DNA of 58,460 bases from an uncultured Clostridia bacterium (GTDB lineage: Bacteria; Bacillota; Clostridia; TANB77; CAG-508). A model generated the notes under the pieces. That model saw nothing but the letters and a program-made list of their open reading frames with translations, did not search any database and was not told where the DNA came from. Positions 1 through 9,414 of this stretch are shown piece by piece. How positions within the stretch are numbered: the stretch's first letter is position 1; every line of letters begins with the position of its first letter. The stretch covers positions 1-58,460 of the forward strand of contig CALXAY010000009.1 in assembly GCA_944386415.1 (NCBI GenBank), written 5' to 3'. The position numbers and the translations under genes are program-made.

Positions 1-183
1 GGAGAAAATGAAATAAAAATAGCTGTTATAATAGGACCAGAAGGTGGAATAAGCCTTAAAGAAGTAGAAATGATAAAAGAAAATGATAATGTAGTTACTG
101 TTACACTTGGAAAAAGAATATTAAGAACAGAAACAGTAGCATTAAATATATTAAGTATTATAATGTATGAGTTAGACGGTTAG
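1..183 (+). CDS. rsmE: 16S rRNA m3U1498 methyltransferase RsmE, C-terminal part
   Basis: The gene is cut by the left edge of the window; frame 1 is open for 60 residues up to TAG at 181-183. The visible part holds the SPOUT-knot motifs GPEGGIS (residues 19-25 of the fragment) and LGKRILRTETVALN, which bind S-adenosylmethionine in this family. RsmE methylates U1498 of 16S rRNA in the small ribosomal subunit. The last codons are GAC GGT TAG, so a CGG string is present here but out of frame. The next gene starts 9 bases later, so the two are probably co-transcribed. Confidence 0.92.
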   Translation, partial: GENEIKIAVIIGPEGGISLKEVEMIKENDNVVTVTLGKRILRTETVALNILSIIMYELDG

Positions 184-192
184 GAGGAAATA

Positions 193-852
193 ATGAATAC
201 AATATTCAAGAATCTGTTAAAAGCAATAGGAGTAATGATATATTTTATTGTACTAAATTTTGCTTATACAAGAATGAATACAGATAGGTTAATGAATGAT
301 ATAGAGGTGTTTGCTGGAATATTTCTAGTGGTAGGTTTATTAATGTTAGAAAGAGCATATAAAAAAGATAGTGGTAATATGGCTTTAAGTGGTATAGAAC
401 TTTTATGCTTATCTGTGCATTCATTATCAATTAATCATGTAATTACTTTTTACCAATATGACTTTAGGTTTTATTTACTTTCCTCTTCTTACGTATTTGC
501 AATTTATTATGTATTAAAATCAATAATTATATATACAAAAGAAAAAAGACAATATCTAAAGAATTTAAGTGATATATCAGAAATAGTAAAAGAAGAGCCA
601 ATAAAAAAAGAAGCTAAAAAGAGAAGAAAAGTAAAAAGTGTAAAACAAAAAGAAGAAATAAAAGAAAGTACCTCAAAAAACAAAAAAGAAGCAAAGACAG
701 AAGATAAAAAACAAGAAAATAAGAAACAAATAAATGAAAACAAAAAAGACAATAATATTGAAAAATCAAGAAAAGAAAAAAAGATTGTAAAAAATAAAGT
801 AGAGAAAAAAGAAGAAAAGAAAAAAGATAATAAAAAGAAAAGTAATAATTAA
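193..852 (+). CDS. membrane protein with long lysine/glutamate-rich tail, unknown function
   Basis: 219 residues, ATG preceded by TAGGAGGAAATA. The first half (about residues 8-27, 40-56, 65-84 and 92-113) is hydrophobic and predicts four membrane segments. From about residue 118 the protein is almost only K, E, N, D and Q, a highly charged cytoplasmic tail of about 100 residues that could bind RNA, ribosomes or acidic partners. I do not recognise a family. It sits between rsmE and yicC in a run of translation and RNA genes, but position alone does not give a function. The gene is real judging by its ribosome site, length and tight spacing. Confidence 0.7.
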   Translation: MNTIFKNLLKAIGVMIYFIVLNFAYTRMNTDRLMNDIEVFAGIFLVVGLLMLERAYKKDSGNMALSGIELLCLSVHSLSINHVITFYQYDFRFYLLSSSYVFAIYYVLKSIIIYTKEKRQYLKNLSDISEIVKEEPIKKEAKKRRKVKSVKQKEEIKESTSKNKKEAKTEDKKQENKKQINENKKDNNIEKSRKEKKIVKNKVEKKEEKKKDNKKKSNN

Positions 853-870
853 AAAAAGAGGTATCAAATA

Positions 871-1748
871 ATGATTAAAAGTATGACAGGTTATGGAAAA
901 GCAAGCCTAGAAAAGAACTTAAGAAAATATCAAATAGAAATAAAAAGTGTAAATCATAGATATTTAGATATAGCAGTAAAAATGCCAAGAGCATTAAGTT
1001 ATCTAGAAGAAACGATAAAAAAAGAAATATCTAAATGTGTAAAAAGAGGAAAGATTGATATATTTATAACGTTTCAAAATAATTCTATGGAAGGAAGAGA
1101 AATCAAAATAAATACACGGCTTAGCAAAAGGATATATTAAAAATCTAAGAAAACTAGCAGAAGAAGAAAATTTGTTATCTGATTTGCAAGTAAATGATAT
1201 AGCAAGATATCCAGATGTATTAACAATACAAGATAGTCAAGATGATGAAATAATTAAACTTGAAATGATAGAAGTAATAAAAAATGCAACAGAAAGCTTA
1301 GTAAATATGAGAAAAGTAGAAGGAGAAAAAATTGCAAAGGATTTAAAGAACAGACTAGATGAGATACAAAAAAAAGTAAATGAAGTATCTAAATTTTCTA
1401 CTGGACTTATTGAAGAATATGTAGTAAAATTAGAAGAAAGAATAAAACAGATTCTAAAAGACCAAGAAATAGACAAGTCAAGATTAGCTGAGGAAGTTGT
1501 AATTTACGCAGATAAATGTTCTATAGAAGAAGAAATAACGAGATTAAATAGTCATATAGAACAATTTAATGAGTTGTTAAATTCAAACGACGCGGTTCGG
1601 GAAAAAATTAGACTTTATAATACAAGAGATGAATAGAGAGACTAATACAATAGGCTCAAAGTCAAATAGCCTAGAAATTACTAATGGTGTGATTGATATG
1701 AAAACAGAAATAGAAAATTTAAGAGAACAAGTACAAAATATAGAATAG
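871..1748 (+). CDS. yicC: YicC/YloC-family endoribonuclease, read through two CGG +1 recoding sites
   Basis: Starts at ATG 871 behind AAAGAGGT. Read as plain triplets it stops at 1140. CGG at 1117-1119 and CGG at 1598-1600 are both in the zero frame; skipping the C at each gives Gly83 and Gly243 and one protein of 291 residues, close to the usual family length of about 290. Restored stretches match the family: an SMTGYG start, LAKGYI after the first site, and [16 protein letters not shown] plus NTIGSKSN and REQVQNIE after the second. The glycine before KKLDF is typical of the family. YicC-like proteins are stress-related endoribonucleases. It lies directly upstream of remA, the usual order in Firmicutes. 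Not a pseudogene in my view, because both breaks have the same cause as those in nine other genes. Confidence 0.88.
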
Positions 1749-1762
1749 AAAGGATTGATTTT

Positions 1763-2065
1763 ATGCAATTAGTAAACATAGGATTCGGAAATATTGTTTC
1801 GGCACAAAGGATTGTAGCAATAGTAAGCCCAGAATCAGCACCAATAAAAAGGCTTATACAAGAAGCGAAAGATAACAAGACAGCAATAGATGCTACATAT
1901 GGAAGAAGAACAAGAGCTGTATTAATTATGGATTCAGGTCATATTATACTTTCAGCTGTTCAACCAGAAACGGTAGGTGGAAGAATAGACAAGACTATAT
2001 CTCCAGAAGAACTTGGAAAACAATTAGCAGAAAGTATGAAAGATAATTTAAAAGGAGTTGATTAA
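1763..2065 (+). CDS. remA: RemA-like DUF370 regulator
   Basis: 100 residues starting [10 protein letters not shown], with the family hallmarks [17 protein letters not shown] and [14 protein letters not shown], and [12 protein letters not shown] near the end. RemA is a small DNA-binding protein that in Bacillus activates biofilm matrix and osmoprotection operons by a ring-shaped, nucleosome-like wrapping of DNA. The ribosome site is AAAGGATTGATTTT. It lies 14 bases after yicC and 2 bases before rpoZ, so it belongs to the same operon. The window also holds a large exopolysaccharide locus, a plausible kind of target, but no RemA site was identified there. Confidence 0.93.
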   Translation: MQLVNIGFGNIVSAQRIVAIVSPESAPIKRLIQEAKDNKTAIDATYGRRTRAVLIMDSGHIILSAVQPETVGGRIDKTISPEELGKQLAESMKDNLKGVD

Positions 2066-2067
2066 AA

Positions 2068-2319
2068 ATGATGGTAAAACCAACAGTAGCAGAATTATTA
2101 ACAAAAGCAGATAACAGATATGAGTTAGTTATTGCGACAGCAAGAAGAGCAAGACAAATTGCAGCAGGAGATAAAACAAAAACAGAAGTTAAGGAAACTT
2201 CTCCAGTAACTTTAGCTGCAAATGAAATTGCAGAAGGAAAAGTAACAATAGTAGAAGAAGAGAATAAAGAAGATGAACAAGAAAACGGAGAAGAAGAAAT
2301 ATTAGAAAGTAAAGAATAA
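2068..2319 (+). CDS. rpoZ: RNA polymerase omega subunit
   Basis: 83 residues; start ATG 2068 (or the second ATG at 2071). The conserved omega motif NRYELVIATARRARQIAAG lies at about residues 16-34, the region that clamps the beta-prime subunit. The tail after residue 50 is acidic and poorly conserved. Omega helps assemble and stabilise RNA polymerase. In most Firmicutes gmk lies between remA and rpoZ; here it is missing from that slot and rpoZ follows remA by 2 bases. Confidence 0.92.
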   Translation: MMVKPTVAELLTKADNRYELVIATARRARQIAAGDKTKTEVKETSPVTLAANEIAEGKVTIVEEENKEDEQENGEEEILESKE

Positions 2320-2338
2320 AAATGAAATGGAGAAAATA

Positions 2339-2903
2339 ATGGAAAAAAAGCATATTATTTCATTAGGAGGAGAATTAGCAAGTGGAAAAGGTACAGTGTC
2401 AAAAATCTTAATGGAAAGATTAAATTATACAGTATATAGAAACGGAGACTATTTTAGAAAATTAGCTAAGGAAAGTGGAATGGATGTTACTACTTTTAAT
2501 GAATATGTAAAAGAACATCCTGAAATAGATAGACAAATAGAAAATAGTGCATCAGAGTATGCAAAAGAACATGATAATTTTATAATAGATGCAAGGCTTC
2601 GGATGGTATGCTGTACCACAATCTTTTAAAGTGTATTTAAAGGTTGATATTAATGTTGCGGCAAAAAGAGTATTTGAAGATGAAACAAGAAGAACTACTG
2701 AGAGAAAATTTGCTACAATAGAAGAACAAAAAAAGGATATAGAAAAAAGATATAAATTAGAAAATGAAAGGTACTTAGAGTTATATGGTGTCAGAAAAGA
2801 AGATGAATCTAATTATGATTTAGTATTAGATACAACAAATTTAACACCAGATCAAGTTGCAGATGTTATAGAAGAAGAATATAAAAAGTGGTTAGAACAA
2901 TAA
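2339..2903 (+). CDS. cytidylate-kinase-like P-loop kinase, one CGG +1 recoding site
   Basis: I chose ATG 2339 because GGAGAAAATA lies just upstream; an ATG at 2327 is in frame but has no ribosome site. Walker A is GGELASGKGT. The zero frame stops at 2629 shortly after CGG 2600-2602; dropping the C gives Gly88 and IIDARLGWYAVPQSF, followed by KVYLKVDINVAAKRVFEDE, a 187-residue protein. Archaeal-type CMP kinases have a similar R-L-x-G-W segment, and the order Walker A, NGDYFRKLA, then R-rich lid (ETRRTTERKFATIEEQK) fits a nucleoside monophosphate kinase. The likely reaction is phosphate transfer from ATP to CMP/dCMP, though another small substrate is possible. It sits where gmk/coaBC genes often occur, between rpoZ and priA. 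Confidence 0.8.
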
Positions 2904-2920
2904 TTTACTATAAAATTAGT

Positions 2921-2959
2921 AAAGTGAGATTTTAAAATAAATAAAAGCTCACTTTTTTT
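2921..2959 (+). terminator. rho-independent terminator after the kinase gene
   Basis: AAAGTGAG (2921-2928) pairs with CTCACTTT (2948-2955), followed by a T run. It separates the rpoZ/kinase unit from priA, whose ribosome site AAAGGAG follows at once. Confidence 0.7.
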
Positions 2960-2973
2960 CAAAGGAGTTTTAA

Positions 2974-5222
2974 ATGATAGCAGAAGTAATAATAAACAGA
3001 ACAGCAAAAAAATTAAATAGAACTTTTGATTATGGAGTGCCACAAGAATTAGAAGACCTTATAACAATTGGAAGTAAGGTCTTAGTTCCATTTGGTAAAG
3101 GAGAGAAATTAGAAGAAGCTTTTGTAGTAAATTTAAAAGAAAAAACAGAATATGAAGTAAAAAACATAAAGAAGTTAGAAGATAATCTAAATAGTAAACA
3201 AATAGAACTTGCAAGATGGATGGCAAAAAGATACTTTTGTAATGTATCAGATTGTATAAAATTAATGCAGGCTCCTGGAACAAGAACCAAAGAAAAAAAG
3301 ATTCAAGATAAAACAATACAATCAGTTTACTTAAAAAAAGATATAGAAGAAATAGAACTTGATATAGAATTAGGAAAGATAAAATCAGAAAAACAAAAAA
3401 GAATAATTAATTTTGTAAAAGACAATGAAGGTGTAACTATACCAGAAATAGAGATTATAACAGATTGTTCAAGAGCAATTGTTAAAACATTAGTAAAAAA
3501 TGGATATTTAGAATTACTTGATAAAAAGATAGAAAGAGATCCTTTGAAAAATAAAAATATAGAAAAAACAAATTTTTTAAAATTAACAGAAGAACAAACA
3601 GTAGCATTTAAGAAAGTAAAAGAAGCAATTGATAATAATATTTATAAAAGATTTTTATTATATGGTGTAACAGGTTCACGGAAAAACAGAAGTGTATTTA
3701 CAATTAATTGAAGATGTTATAAAACAAAAAAGAACAGCAATAGTACTAGTTCCAGAAATATCATTAACACCTCAAATGTTAGATAGATTTATATCTAGAT
3801 TTGGAAAACAAAAAATAGCAATAATACATAGTAAATTATCTTTAGGTGAAAGATATGATGAATGGAATAGAATAAGAGAAAAAAAAGCAAAAATAATAAT
3901 AGGAGCAAGGTCTGCTATATTTGCACCTGTGGATAATTTAGGAATTATTATAATAGATGAGGAACATGATAGTTCTTATAAGTCAGAGTCAAATCCAAAG
4001 TATGACGCAAGACAGGTTGCAAAATATATAGCAAAACAAAATAGTTGTCCATTACTTTTAGGAAGTGCAACACCAGACTTAGGTGACTTTTATAGGGCAA
4101 AAGAATTAAATAAAATAACTTTATTAGAATTAACAAAAAGAGCAAATAAATCAAGTCTTCCAAAAGTTACAATAATAGATTTAAAACAAGAACTTGCAAA
4201 TGGAAATCGTTCAATGCTTAGTCGAGAATTATATAGTTCTATTGAAGAAAATCTAAAAGAGAAAAAACAAACAATACTATTTTTAAATAGAAGAGGATAT
4301 TCAACTTTTGTAATGTGTAGAAATTGTGGTTATACTATTAAATGTAAGAATTGTAATATAAGTCTTACATATCATAGTTATGAGAAAAAATTAAAATGCC
4401 ATTATTGTGGATATGAAGAACCATTAGCTACAGTTTGCCCAGAATGTGGTAGTAACAAAATACGTTATTTTGGGACAGGAACACAAAAGTTAGAAGAAGA
4501 AATACATAGGAAGTTTCCAAAAGCAAGTACAATAAGGATGGATATAGATACAGTAACAAAGAAAAATTCACATGAAGAAATTTTAAAAAAATTTAGAGAT
4601 GAAAATATAGACATATTAATAGGAACACAAATGGTAGTAAAAGGACATCATTTCCCAAATGTAACATTAGTTGGGGTAATTGCAGCAGACAGTTCTTTAA
4701 ATATAGATGATTATAGAGCAAATGAAAGAACATTTGAGATTCTAACACAAGTAGCAGGAAGAGCAGGAAGAGAAAAAGACAAGCCTCGGGAAAGTTATAA
4801 TACAAACTTATAATCCGGATAACTTTAGTATATTATGTAGCAAGAAACAAGATTATAAAATGTTTTATGATACAGAAATCTTAATACGTAAACAGTTGAA
4901 ATATCCACCATTTTGCGATATAATAGTAATTGGATTTAATGGATTAAATGAAAAAGAATTAATAGATATAGGTAATAAAACTTATAGTTATTTAAAAGAA
5001 CATTTAGGTAATGGAGAAGAAAATAAAGAATTTAAAATTTTTAAACCAATGCCAGCGCCTATTGATAAAATACAAAATAGATATCGTTATAGGATAATTA
5101 TAAAAGGTGTTATGAATAAAAAAGCAAATGATGTTTTAAATAATTATTTAAAAAAGGTTTATCAGAAAGATTTAAAAGATGTAAGAATATCTATTGATGT
5201 AAATCCGAATAATATGGCATAG
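2974..5222 (+). CDS. priA: primosomal helicase PriA, two CGG +1 recoding sites
   Basis: Starts at ATG 2974 behind CAAAGGAGTTTTAA. In-frame CGG codons lie at 3679-3681 and 4787-4789. Skipping each C gives Gly236 and Gly605 and a protein of 748 residues, a normal PriA length (E. coli 732). The first site is inside Walker A, which reads GVTGSGKTE only after the shift; the second restores the conserved PGKVIIQTY after AGRAGR. Other signs: N-terminal 3-prime-end-binding domain, DEEHDSSYK (DEAH-type box), GSATPD, and zinc-binding cysteine pairs (CRNCGY, CKNC, CHYCGY, CPECGS) at about residues 445-485. PriA restarts stalled replication forks. Without recoding the product would lack the whole helicase. 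Followed by def and fmt, the usual neighbours. Confidence 0.93.
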
Positions 5223-5225
5223 CTG

Positions 5226-5329
5226 TTTTTAGGACGGGCTCAAAAAACAGCTTTAGAAATAAATAAAATGATAAAAAATAAAAGATAAGTAAAATTAATC
5301 ATAGCTGTTTTTTGAGCCCGTCCTAAAAA
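5226..5329. repeat. 27-bp perfect inverted repeat built of GACGGGCTC palindromes
   Basis: Arm 5226-5252 (TTTTTAGGACGGGCTC then AAAAAACAGCT) is the exact reverse complement of arm 5303-5329. Each arm also folds on itself, because AGCTGTTTTT pairs with AAAAACAGCT around a loop holding GGACGGGCTC. The same unit occurs a third time at 17304-17336. The pair fills most of the priA-def gap and may act as a terminator, but the loop conservation suggests a dispersed repeat family. Confidence 0.85.
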
Positions 5330-5360
5330 ACAATAGTGAAGAAAGGAGAGAAAATATAGG

Positions 5361-5855
5361 ATGGCAATAAGAAATTTAAGATATGAAGGAGACGAGATAT
5401 TAAAAAAGAGATCAAGAGAAGTTCTAGAAGAAGATATTTCTACCGAAAAAATACAAACTCTAATAGAAGATATGATAGAAACAATGCACAAATTTAATGG
5501 GGTAGGATTAGCAGCAGTACAAGTGGGAGTACTAAAAAGATTGATAGTAATAGATTTATATGATGATAAAGGACCAATTGTTCTTATAAATCCTATTATA
5601 ATAAAAACAAAAGGAGAACAAGAAGTAGAAGAAGGATGCTTAAGTTTTCCAAATCAATTTGCAAAAGTAATAAGACCTGCTGAAGTTGTTGCAGAATATA
5701 TAGATAGAAATGGAAAGAAAATGAGAGTTCATGCAAAAGAGTTATTAGCACAAGCAATAGCTCATGAGGTAGATCATTTAAATGGAGAACTTTTTATAGA
5801 TAAAATATTGCCTGGAACATTAGAATATATAGAGCCAGAAGATTCTAAAGAATAA
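5361..5855 (+). CDS. def: peptide deformylase
   Basis: 164 residues, ATG behind AAAGGAGAG. All three family motifs are present: GVGLAAVQVG (motif I, about residues 46-55), EGCLSFP (motif II with the metal-binding cysteine, about 92-98) and HEVDHLNG (motif III with the metal-binding histidines and catalytic glutamate, about 134-141). The enzyme removes the formyl group from the N-terminal methionine of new proteins as they leave the ribosome. It is paired with fmt, which adds that formyl group to the initiator tRNA, 23 bases downstream. Confidence 0.96.
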   Translation: MAIRNLRYEGDEILKKRSREVLEEDISTEKIQTLIEDMIETMHKFNGVGLAAVQVGVLKRLIVIDLYDDKGPIVLINPIIIKTKGEQEVEEGCLSFPNQFAKVIRPAEVVAEYIDRNGKKMRVHAKELLAQAIAHEVDHLNGELFIDKILPGTLEYIEPEDSKE

Positions 5856-5878
5856 TAAAACGTGAAAGGAAGAAATGT

Positions 5879-6832
5879 ATGAAGATAATTTTTATGGGAA
5901 CTCCGGATTTTGCAAAGGAGAGTTTAGAAGCAGTTTATAATGCTGGACATGAAATATTAACAGTTGTAACAAATCCAGATAAGAAACAAGGAAGAGGTAT
6001 GAAATTAAAACCATCTCCTGTTAAAGAATTTGCTTTAGAAAAGGACTTAAATATAATGCAACCTGAAAAGGTAAGAAAAAATGAAGAGTTTATTAATGAA
6101 ATAAAAAAAATAAATCCTGATGTAATATGTGTTGTAGCTTATGGGAAAATTTTACCAAAAGAAATATTAGAAATTCCAAGGTATGGATGTGTTAATGTAC
6201 ATGGCTCACTGCTTCCAAAATATAGAGGTGCTGCACCAATACAATGGGCAGTACTAAATGGGGATAAAGAAACAGGAATTACTACTATGTATATGGATGA
6301 AGGAATGGATACTGGAGATATGATTTTAAAAGAAAAGGTAGAAATTGGTGAAGATGAGACAACAGGTGAATTATGGGATAGACTATCAAAAGTTGGAGGA
6401 AATCTTTTAGTGAGAACTCTAAATGAGATAGAAAAAGGAAATGCTCCAAGAATAAAACAAGGAGATGAATTTTCTTTAGCTCCAATGATAGATAAGAAAA
6501 TGGCTAAGATAGATTGGGAAAAAAAGACTGCAAAAGAAATCAAAAATTTAGTTAGAGGGTTAAATCCTATTATGGGAGCTTATACATTTTTAGAAGGAAA
6601 GAAAATAAAATTTTGGAAAGTGGACGTTATAAATATAGATAAATTAGATGTTAAAGAAGAAAAATTAAACAATGGAACTGTTTTAGTGTCAAATCCTAAA
6701 GACGGATTACTTATAAAGGCTAAAGATGGAGTAATAAAAGTTATAGAAATACAAGGTGAAAATGCAAAGAAAATGCCAACTTCTGATTTCTTAAGAGGAA
6801 ATAAAATAAAAGAATTTAAAGTATTTGAGTAA
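5879..6832 (+). CDS. fmt: methionyl-tRNA formyltransferase
   Basis: 317 residues, normal for the family. The N-terminal formyl-transfer domain begins MKIIFMGTPDFA and holds NVHGSLLPKYRGAAPIQWAV with the catalytic N-H-D set (N and H in this motif, D in TTMYMDEGMDTGDM). The C-terminal OB-like domain (about residues 205-315) binds the tRNA. The enzyme uses 10-formyltetrahydrofolate to formylate initiator Met-tRNA. Ribosome site GAAAGGAAG; probable operon with def. Confidence 0.96.
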   Translation: MKIIFMGTPDFAKESLEAVYNAGHEILTVVTNPDKKQGRGMKLKPSPVKEFALEKDLNIMQPEKVRKNEEFINEIKKINPDVICVVAYGKILPKEILEIPRYGCVNVHGSLLPKYRGAAPIQWAVLNGDKETGITTMYMDEGMDTGDMILKEKVEIGEDETTGELWDRLSKVGGNLLVRTLNEIEKGNAPRIKQGDEFSLAPMIDKKMAKIDWEKKTAKEIKNLVRGLNPIMGAYTFLEGKKIKFWKVDVINIDKLDVKEEKLNNGTVLVSNPKDGLLIKAKDGVIKVIEIQGENAKKMPTSDFLRGNKIKEFKVFE

Positions 6833-6903
6833 TATAACTAAAGAAAAATGAATAGATAAAAAAATAAAGATAAACTTTACAATAATAAATAATTAATTTT
6901 AAT

Positions 6904-6936
6904 AAAAGTCTAGTAAAGTCTAGACTTTTGTTTTTA
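6904..6936 (+). terminator. rho-independent terminator after fmt
   Basis: AAAAGTCTAG and CTAGACTTTT form a stem followed by TGTTTTTATTTT. Ends the priA-def-fmt unit. Confidence 0.8.
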
Positions 6937-6981
6937 TTTTATGTATAATAATTAAGAAATGAAAATTCGGAGGTCTTCAAA

Positions 6982-8670
6982 ATGTATGAAAGAAGTGCGA
7001 TTGTTTTAGAAAATTACTTTGGAAAAATATTAGGTCTAAACAAAGAAAACAACTTGAAAAATAATTATGATAATTACAATCGAATGATAGACGAAATAAA
7101 AGAATACCAAAGAATCATAGGAGAAGAAGAAAGTGTAATAGAAAAGTTTGATGAATCAGCTTCTGAAATAGAAGGAATACAAAATAAGGAAAAGAAGATT
7201 CATGAAATAAATGTTAAAGTAGAAGAAGAAAGAAACGAGCTTTTCAATGATTTAAGTGAAAATACTAGTTCAATAGATCAAAAATTACAAAAAATAGAAG
7301 AAACAATCGATAGAAATAATGAAAATTTAAAAGAATTAAGAGAAAAATATGTAAAAGCATTAATTATATTTATAGAAAGACAAAGAGAAAGAAATAAATA
7401 TGCACGTATGCACAGAACATCTGAAACAAGTTATTTAAGTTTATTAAAACAAGTCAATATTTCTTTTGAAAAGTTTGATACAAAACAAATTCAAAATGCT
7501 AAAAAATTTATTGATAATTACAAAATATATAATGATGAATTAATAGAAATAATGCTAAAAAATGGAAGAAATGAAAGAGTTCCATTTGATGAGGAAGTAA
7601 TAAAAATAGCAGTTGAGGAAAGAAGTAAAATTGCTAAAGAAGAGACAGAGTTATATATTAGTATATATGAAAGAATGAAGAGATTACTTGCAGAAGTAAA
7701 TAGTAGTGGAACAGTAAAATTGGCTAAATCAGAAAAAGTTTTAAGAGATGTAAGTGTAAAATTAGCTTTCTTACAAGCAAAAAAAGAATATATAGTGGTA
7801 TTTTTAGATAATGAGAGAATGTCTGCTATGAATGGAAAAAAAGCACATAGTAGATTGATGGATGATGCTTGTAAAAATTTTATATTAGATATAAAACAAA
7901 TTGATAATTTATATGAATTAGTAAAAAAAGAAACAATGGGAAAAGCAACAAAGAAAGCATATAAAGAATTGTATAATAAAACATATTTAAAAGAAATTGA
8001 AGAAAAAGAAAAAGATTTTGAAGAAGAAGCTACAAATATAAAAATAAATATGGGAACGCTAATTAATTCTAACTATTGGAGAATTGAAGGAATTAAAAAT
8101 GTGTATAATACATTTCAAGAAGAAGTTAGCGAGAAATTTGATAAAGATTTATCAGAATATCGTATTGAAGAAATAAATGATGTAGTAGAAGAAAAAAAAG
8201 AAACTGGAAAATCAAAAATAAAAACATTAAAACTAGAAGATGTAGTTAACAACTATAATGAGGATGATTATTATAAAGATAATGATAAACAAGATAATAG
8301 TGATGAAAGTGACTTTTATGATAATGATGATTATGATGATAATGATGATGATGAGAACGATGATAGTGAATATCAAGATGTAGTATTTGATGAAGAGGAA
8401 GAAGAAGCTGAACAAGGTTATAAGGATGAAAAATATGAGGATGATTTAGAACCATATAAATATTCTTATGATGATGACGAAGATGAAGATTATTTTGACT
8501 ATGATGATGAAGACGAAGACGATGAAGATGATGAAGAAAAAATGATAATAGATGATGATGAAATAACAGAAGAAAAAATAGATCAAATAATAAAAAATAG
8601 TAGAAAAGGTAAAAAAAGAAAAGAAGGAAAACAAGAAATAGGATTATTTGGCAAATTATTTAAAAAATAA
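6982..8670 (+). CDS. coiled-coil protein with aspartate/glutamate-rich region, unknown function
   Basis: 562 residues, ATG behind CGGAGGTCTTCAAA. Residues 1-400 are charged and helix-rich with long heptad-like stretches (for example 30-130), without membrane segments or a signal peptide. Residues about 420-535 are dominated by D, E and Y (runs such as DDNDDDENDD). The extreme C-terminus switches to basic (RKGKKRKEGKQ) and ends GLFGKLFKK, an amphipathic segment that might touch the membrane. I do not recognise a family. The acidic codons are nearly all GAT and GAA, so the DNA here is low-complexity. It lies 15 bases before an ABC exporter pair and may be transcribed with it. Confidence 0.75.
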   Translation: MYERSAIVLENYFGKILGLNKENNLKNNYDNYNRMIDEIKEYQRIIGEEESVIEKFDESASEIEGIQNKEKKIHEINVKVEEERNELFNDLSENTSSIDQKLQKIEETIDRNNENLKELREKYVKALIIFIERQRERNKYARMHRTSETSYLSLLKQVNISFEKFDTKQIQNAKKFIDNYKIYNDELIEIMLKNGRNERVPFDEEVIKIAVEERSKIAKEETELYISIYERMKRLLAEVNSSGTVKLAKSEKVLRDVSVKLAFLQAKKEYIVVFLDNERMSAMNGKKAHSRLMDDACKNFILDIKQIDNLYELVKKETMGKATKKAYKELYNKTYLKEIEEKEKDFEEEATNIKINMGTLINSNYWRIEGIKNVYNTFQEEVSEKFDKDLSEYRIEEINDVVEEKKETGKSKIKTLKLEDVVNNYNEDDYYKDNDKQDNSDESDFYDNDDYDDNDDDENDDSEYQDVVFDEEEEEAEQGYKDEKYEDDLEPYKYSYDDDEDEDYFDYDDEDEDDEDDEEKMIIDDDEITEEKIDQIIKNSRKGKKRKEGKQEIGLFGKLFKK

Positions 8671-8685
8671 GGAGATTGTTGAGAT

Positions 8686-9414
8686 ATGATAAAAATAGAA
8701 AATGTATCTAAATCATATGTTAAAGGGCAAAAATCAATTGATAATTTGAATTTGGAAATAAAAGATGGAGAAATTTTTGGATTCTTAGGTCCAAATGGAG
8801 CTGGAAAAACAACAACAATAAAAATGATAACAGGAATATTAAATCCAGATGAAGGAGACATTTTTATTGATGGTAAAAGTATAACAAAAGAATCTTTAGA
8901 GGCAAAAAGAGAATTTGGATTTGTTCCAGATAGTCCAGACATGTTTTTAAAGCTAAAAGGAATTGAATACTTAAACTTTTTAGCAGATATATATGAAATA
9001 CCAAATGAAATAAGAAAAGAAAGAATAGAAGGATTAACAAAAAAATTTGAAATATATGACAATTTGAATAGTGAAATACAAAGTTATTCTCATGGTATGA
9101 GACAAAAAGTAGTTATTTGCGGAGCATTATTAAATAATCCAAGAAATTGGATACTTGACGAGCCAATGACAGGATTAGATCCAAAATCATCACATGATTT
9201 AAAAGAAATGATGAAAGAGCATAGTAAAAATGGAAATACAGTATTTTTTTCAACACATGTATTAGAAGTGGCAGAAAAGCTTTGCGATAGAGTAGGAATC
9301 ATAAATAAGGGTAAGCTGGTATTTGTTGGAACACACGAAGAAATGAAAAATAAATTCAAAGAAAATAAATCTTTGGAAGATTTATTCTTGGAGATAACAG
9401 AAAATGAAGAGTAA
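8686..9414 (+). CDS. ABC transporter ATP-binding protein
   Basis: 242 residues with Walker A GPNGAGKTTTIK (about 37-48), signature YSHGMRQK (about 133-140), Walker B WILDEPMTGLDP (about 154-165) and the switch histidine in FFSTHVLEVA. The class fits the CcmA/NatA-type ATPases that drive ABC-2 exporters. Ribosome site AAGGAGATTGTTGAGAT. The end overlaps the start of the permease gene by 11 bases, so the two proteins surely work together. Substrate unknown. Confidence 0.94.
   Translation: MIKIENVSKSYVKGQKSIDNLNLEIKDGEIFGFLGPNGAGKTTTIKMITGILNPDEGDIFIDGKSITKESLEAKREFGFVPDSPDMFLKLKGIEYLNFLADIYEIPNEIRKERIEGLTKKFEIYDNLNSEIQSYSHGMRQKVVICGALLNNPRNWILDEPMTGLDPKSSHDLKEMMKEHSKNGNTVFFSTHVLEVAEKLCDRVGIINKGKLVFVGTHEEMKNKFKENKSLEDLFLEITENEE

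Noticed and set aside
8230..8640. Reverse-strand open frames opposite the acidic region
   Set aside because: They are shadows of GAT/GAA repeats with no ribosome site and only I/F/H-rich low-complexity translation.
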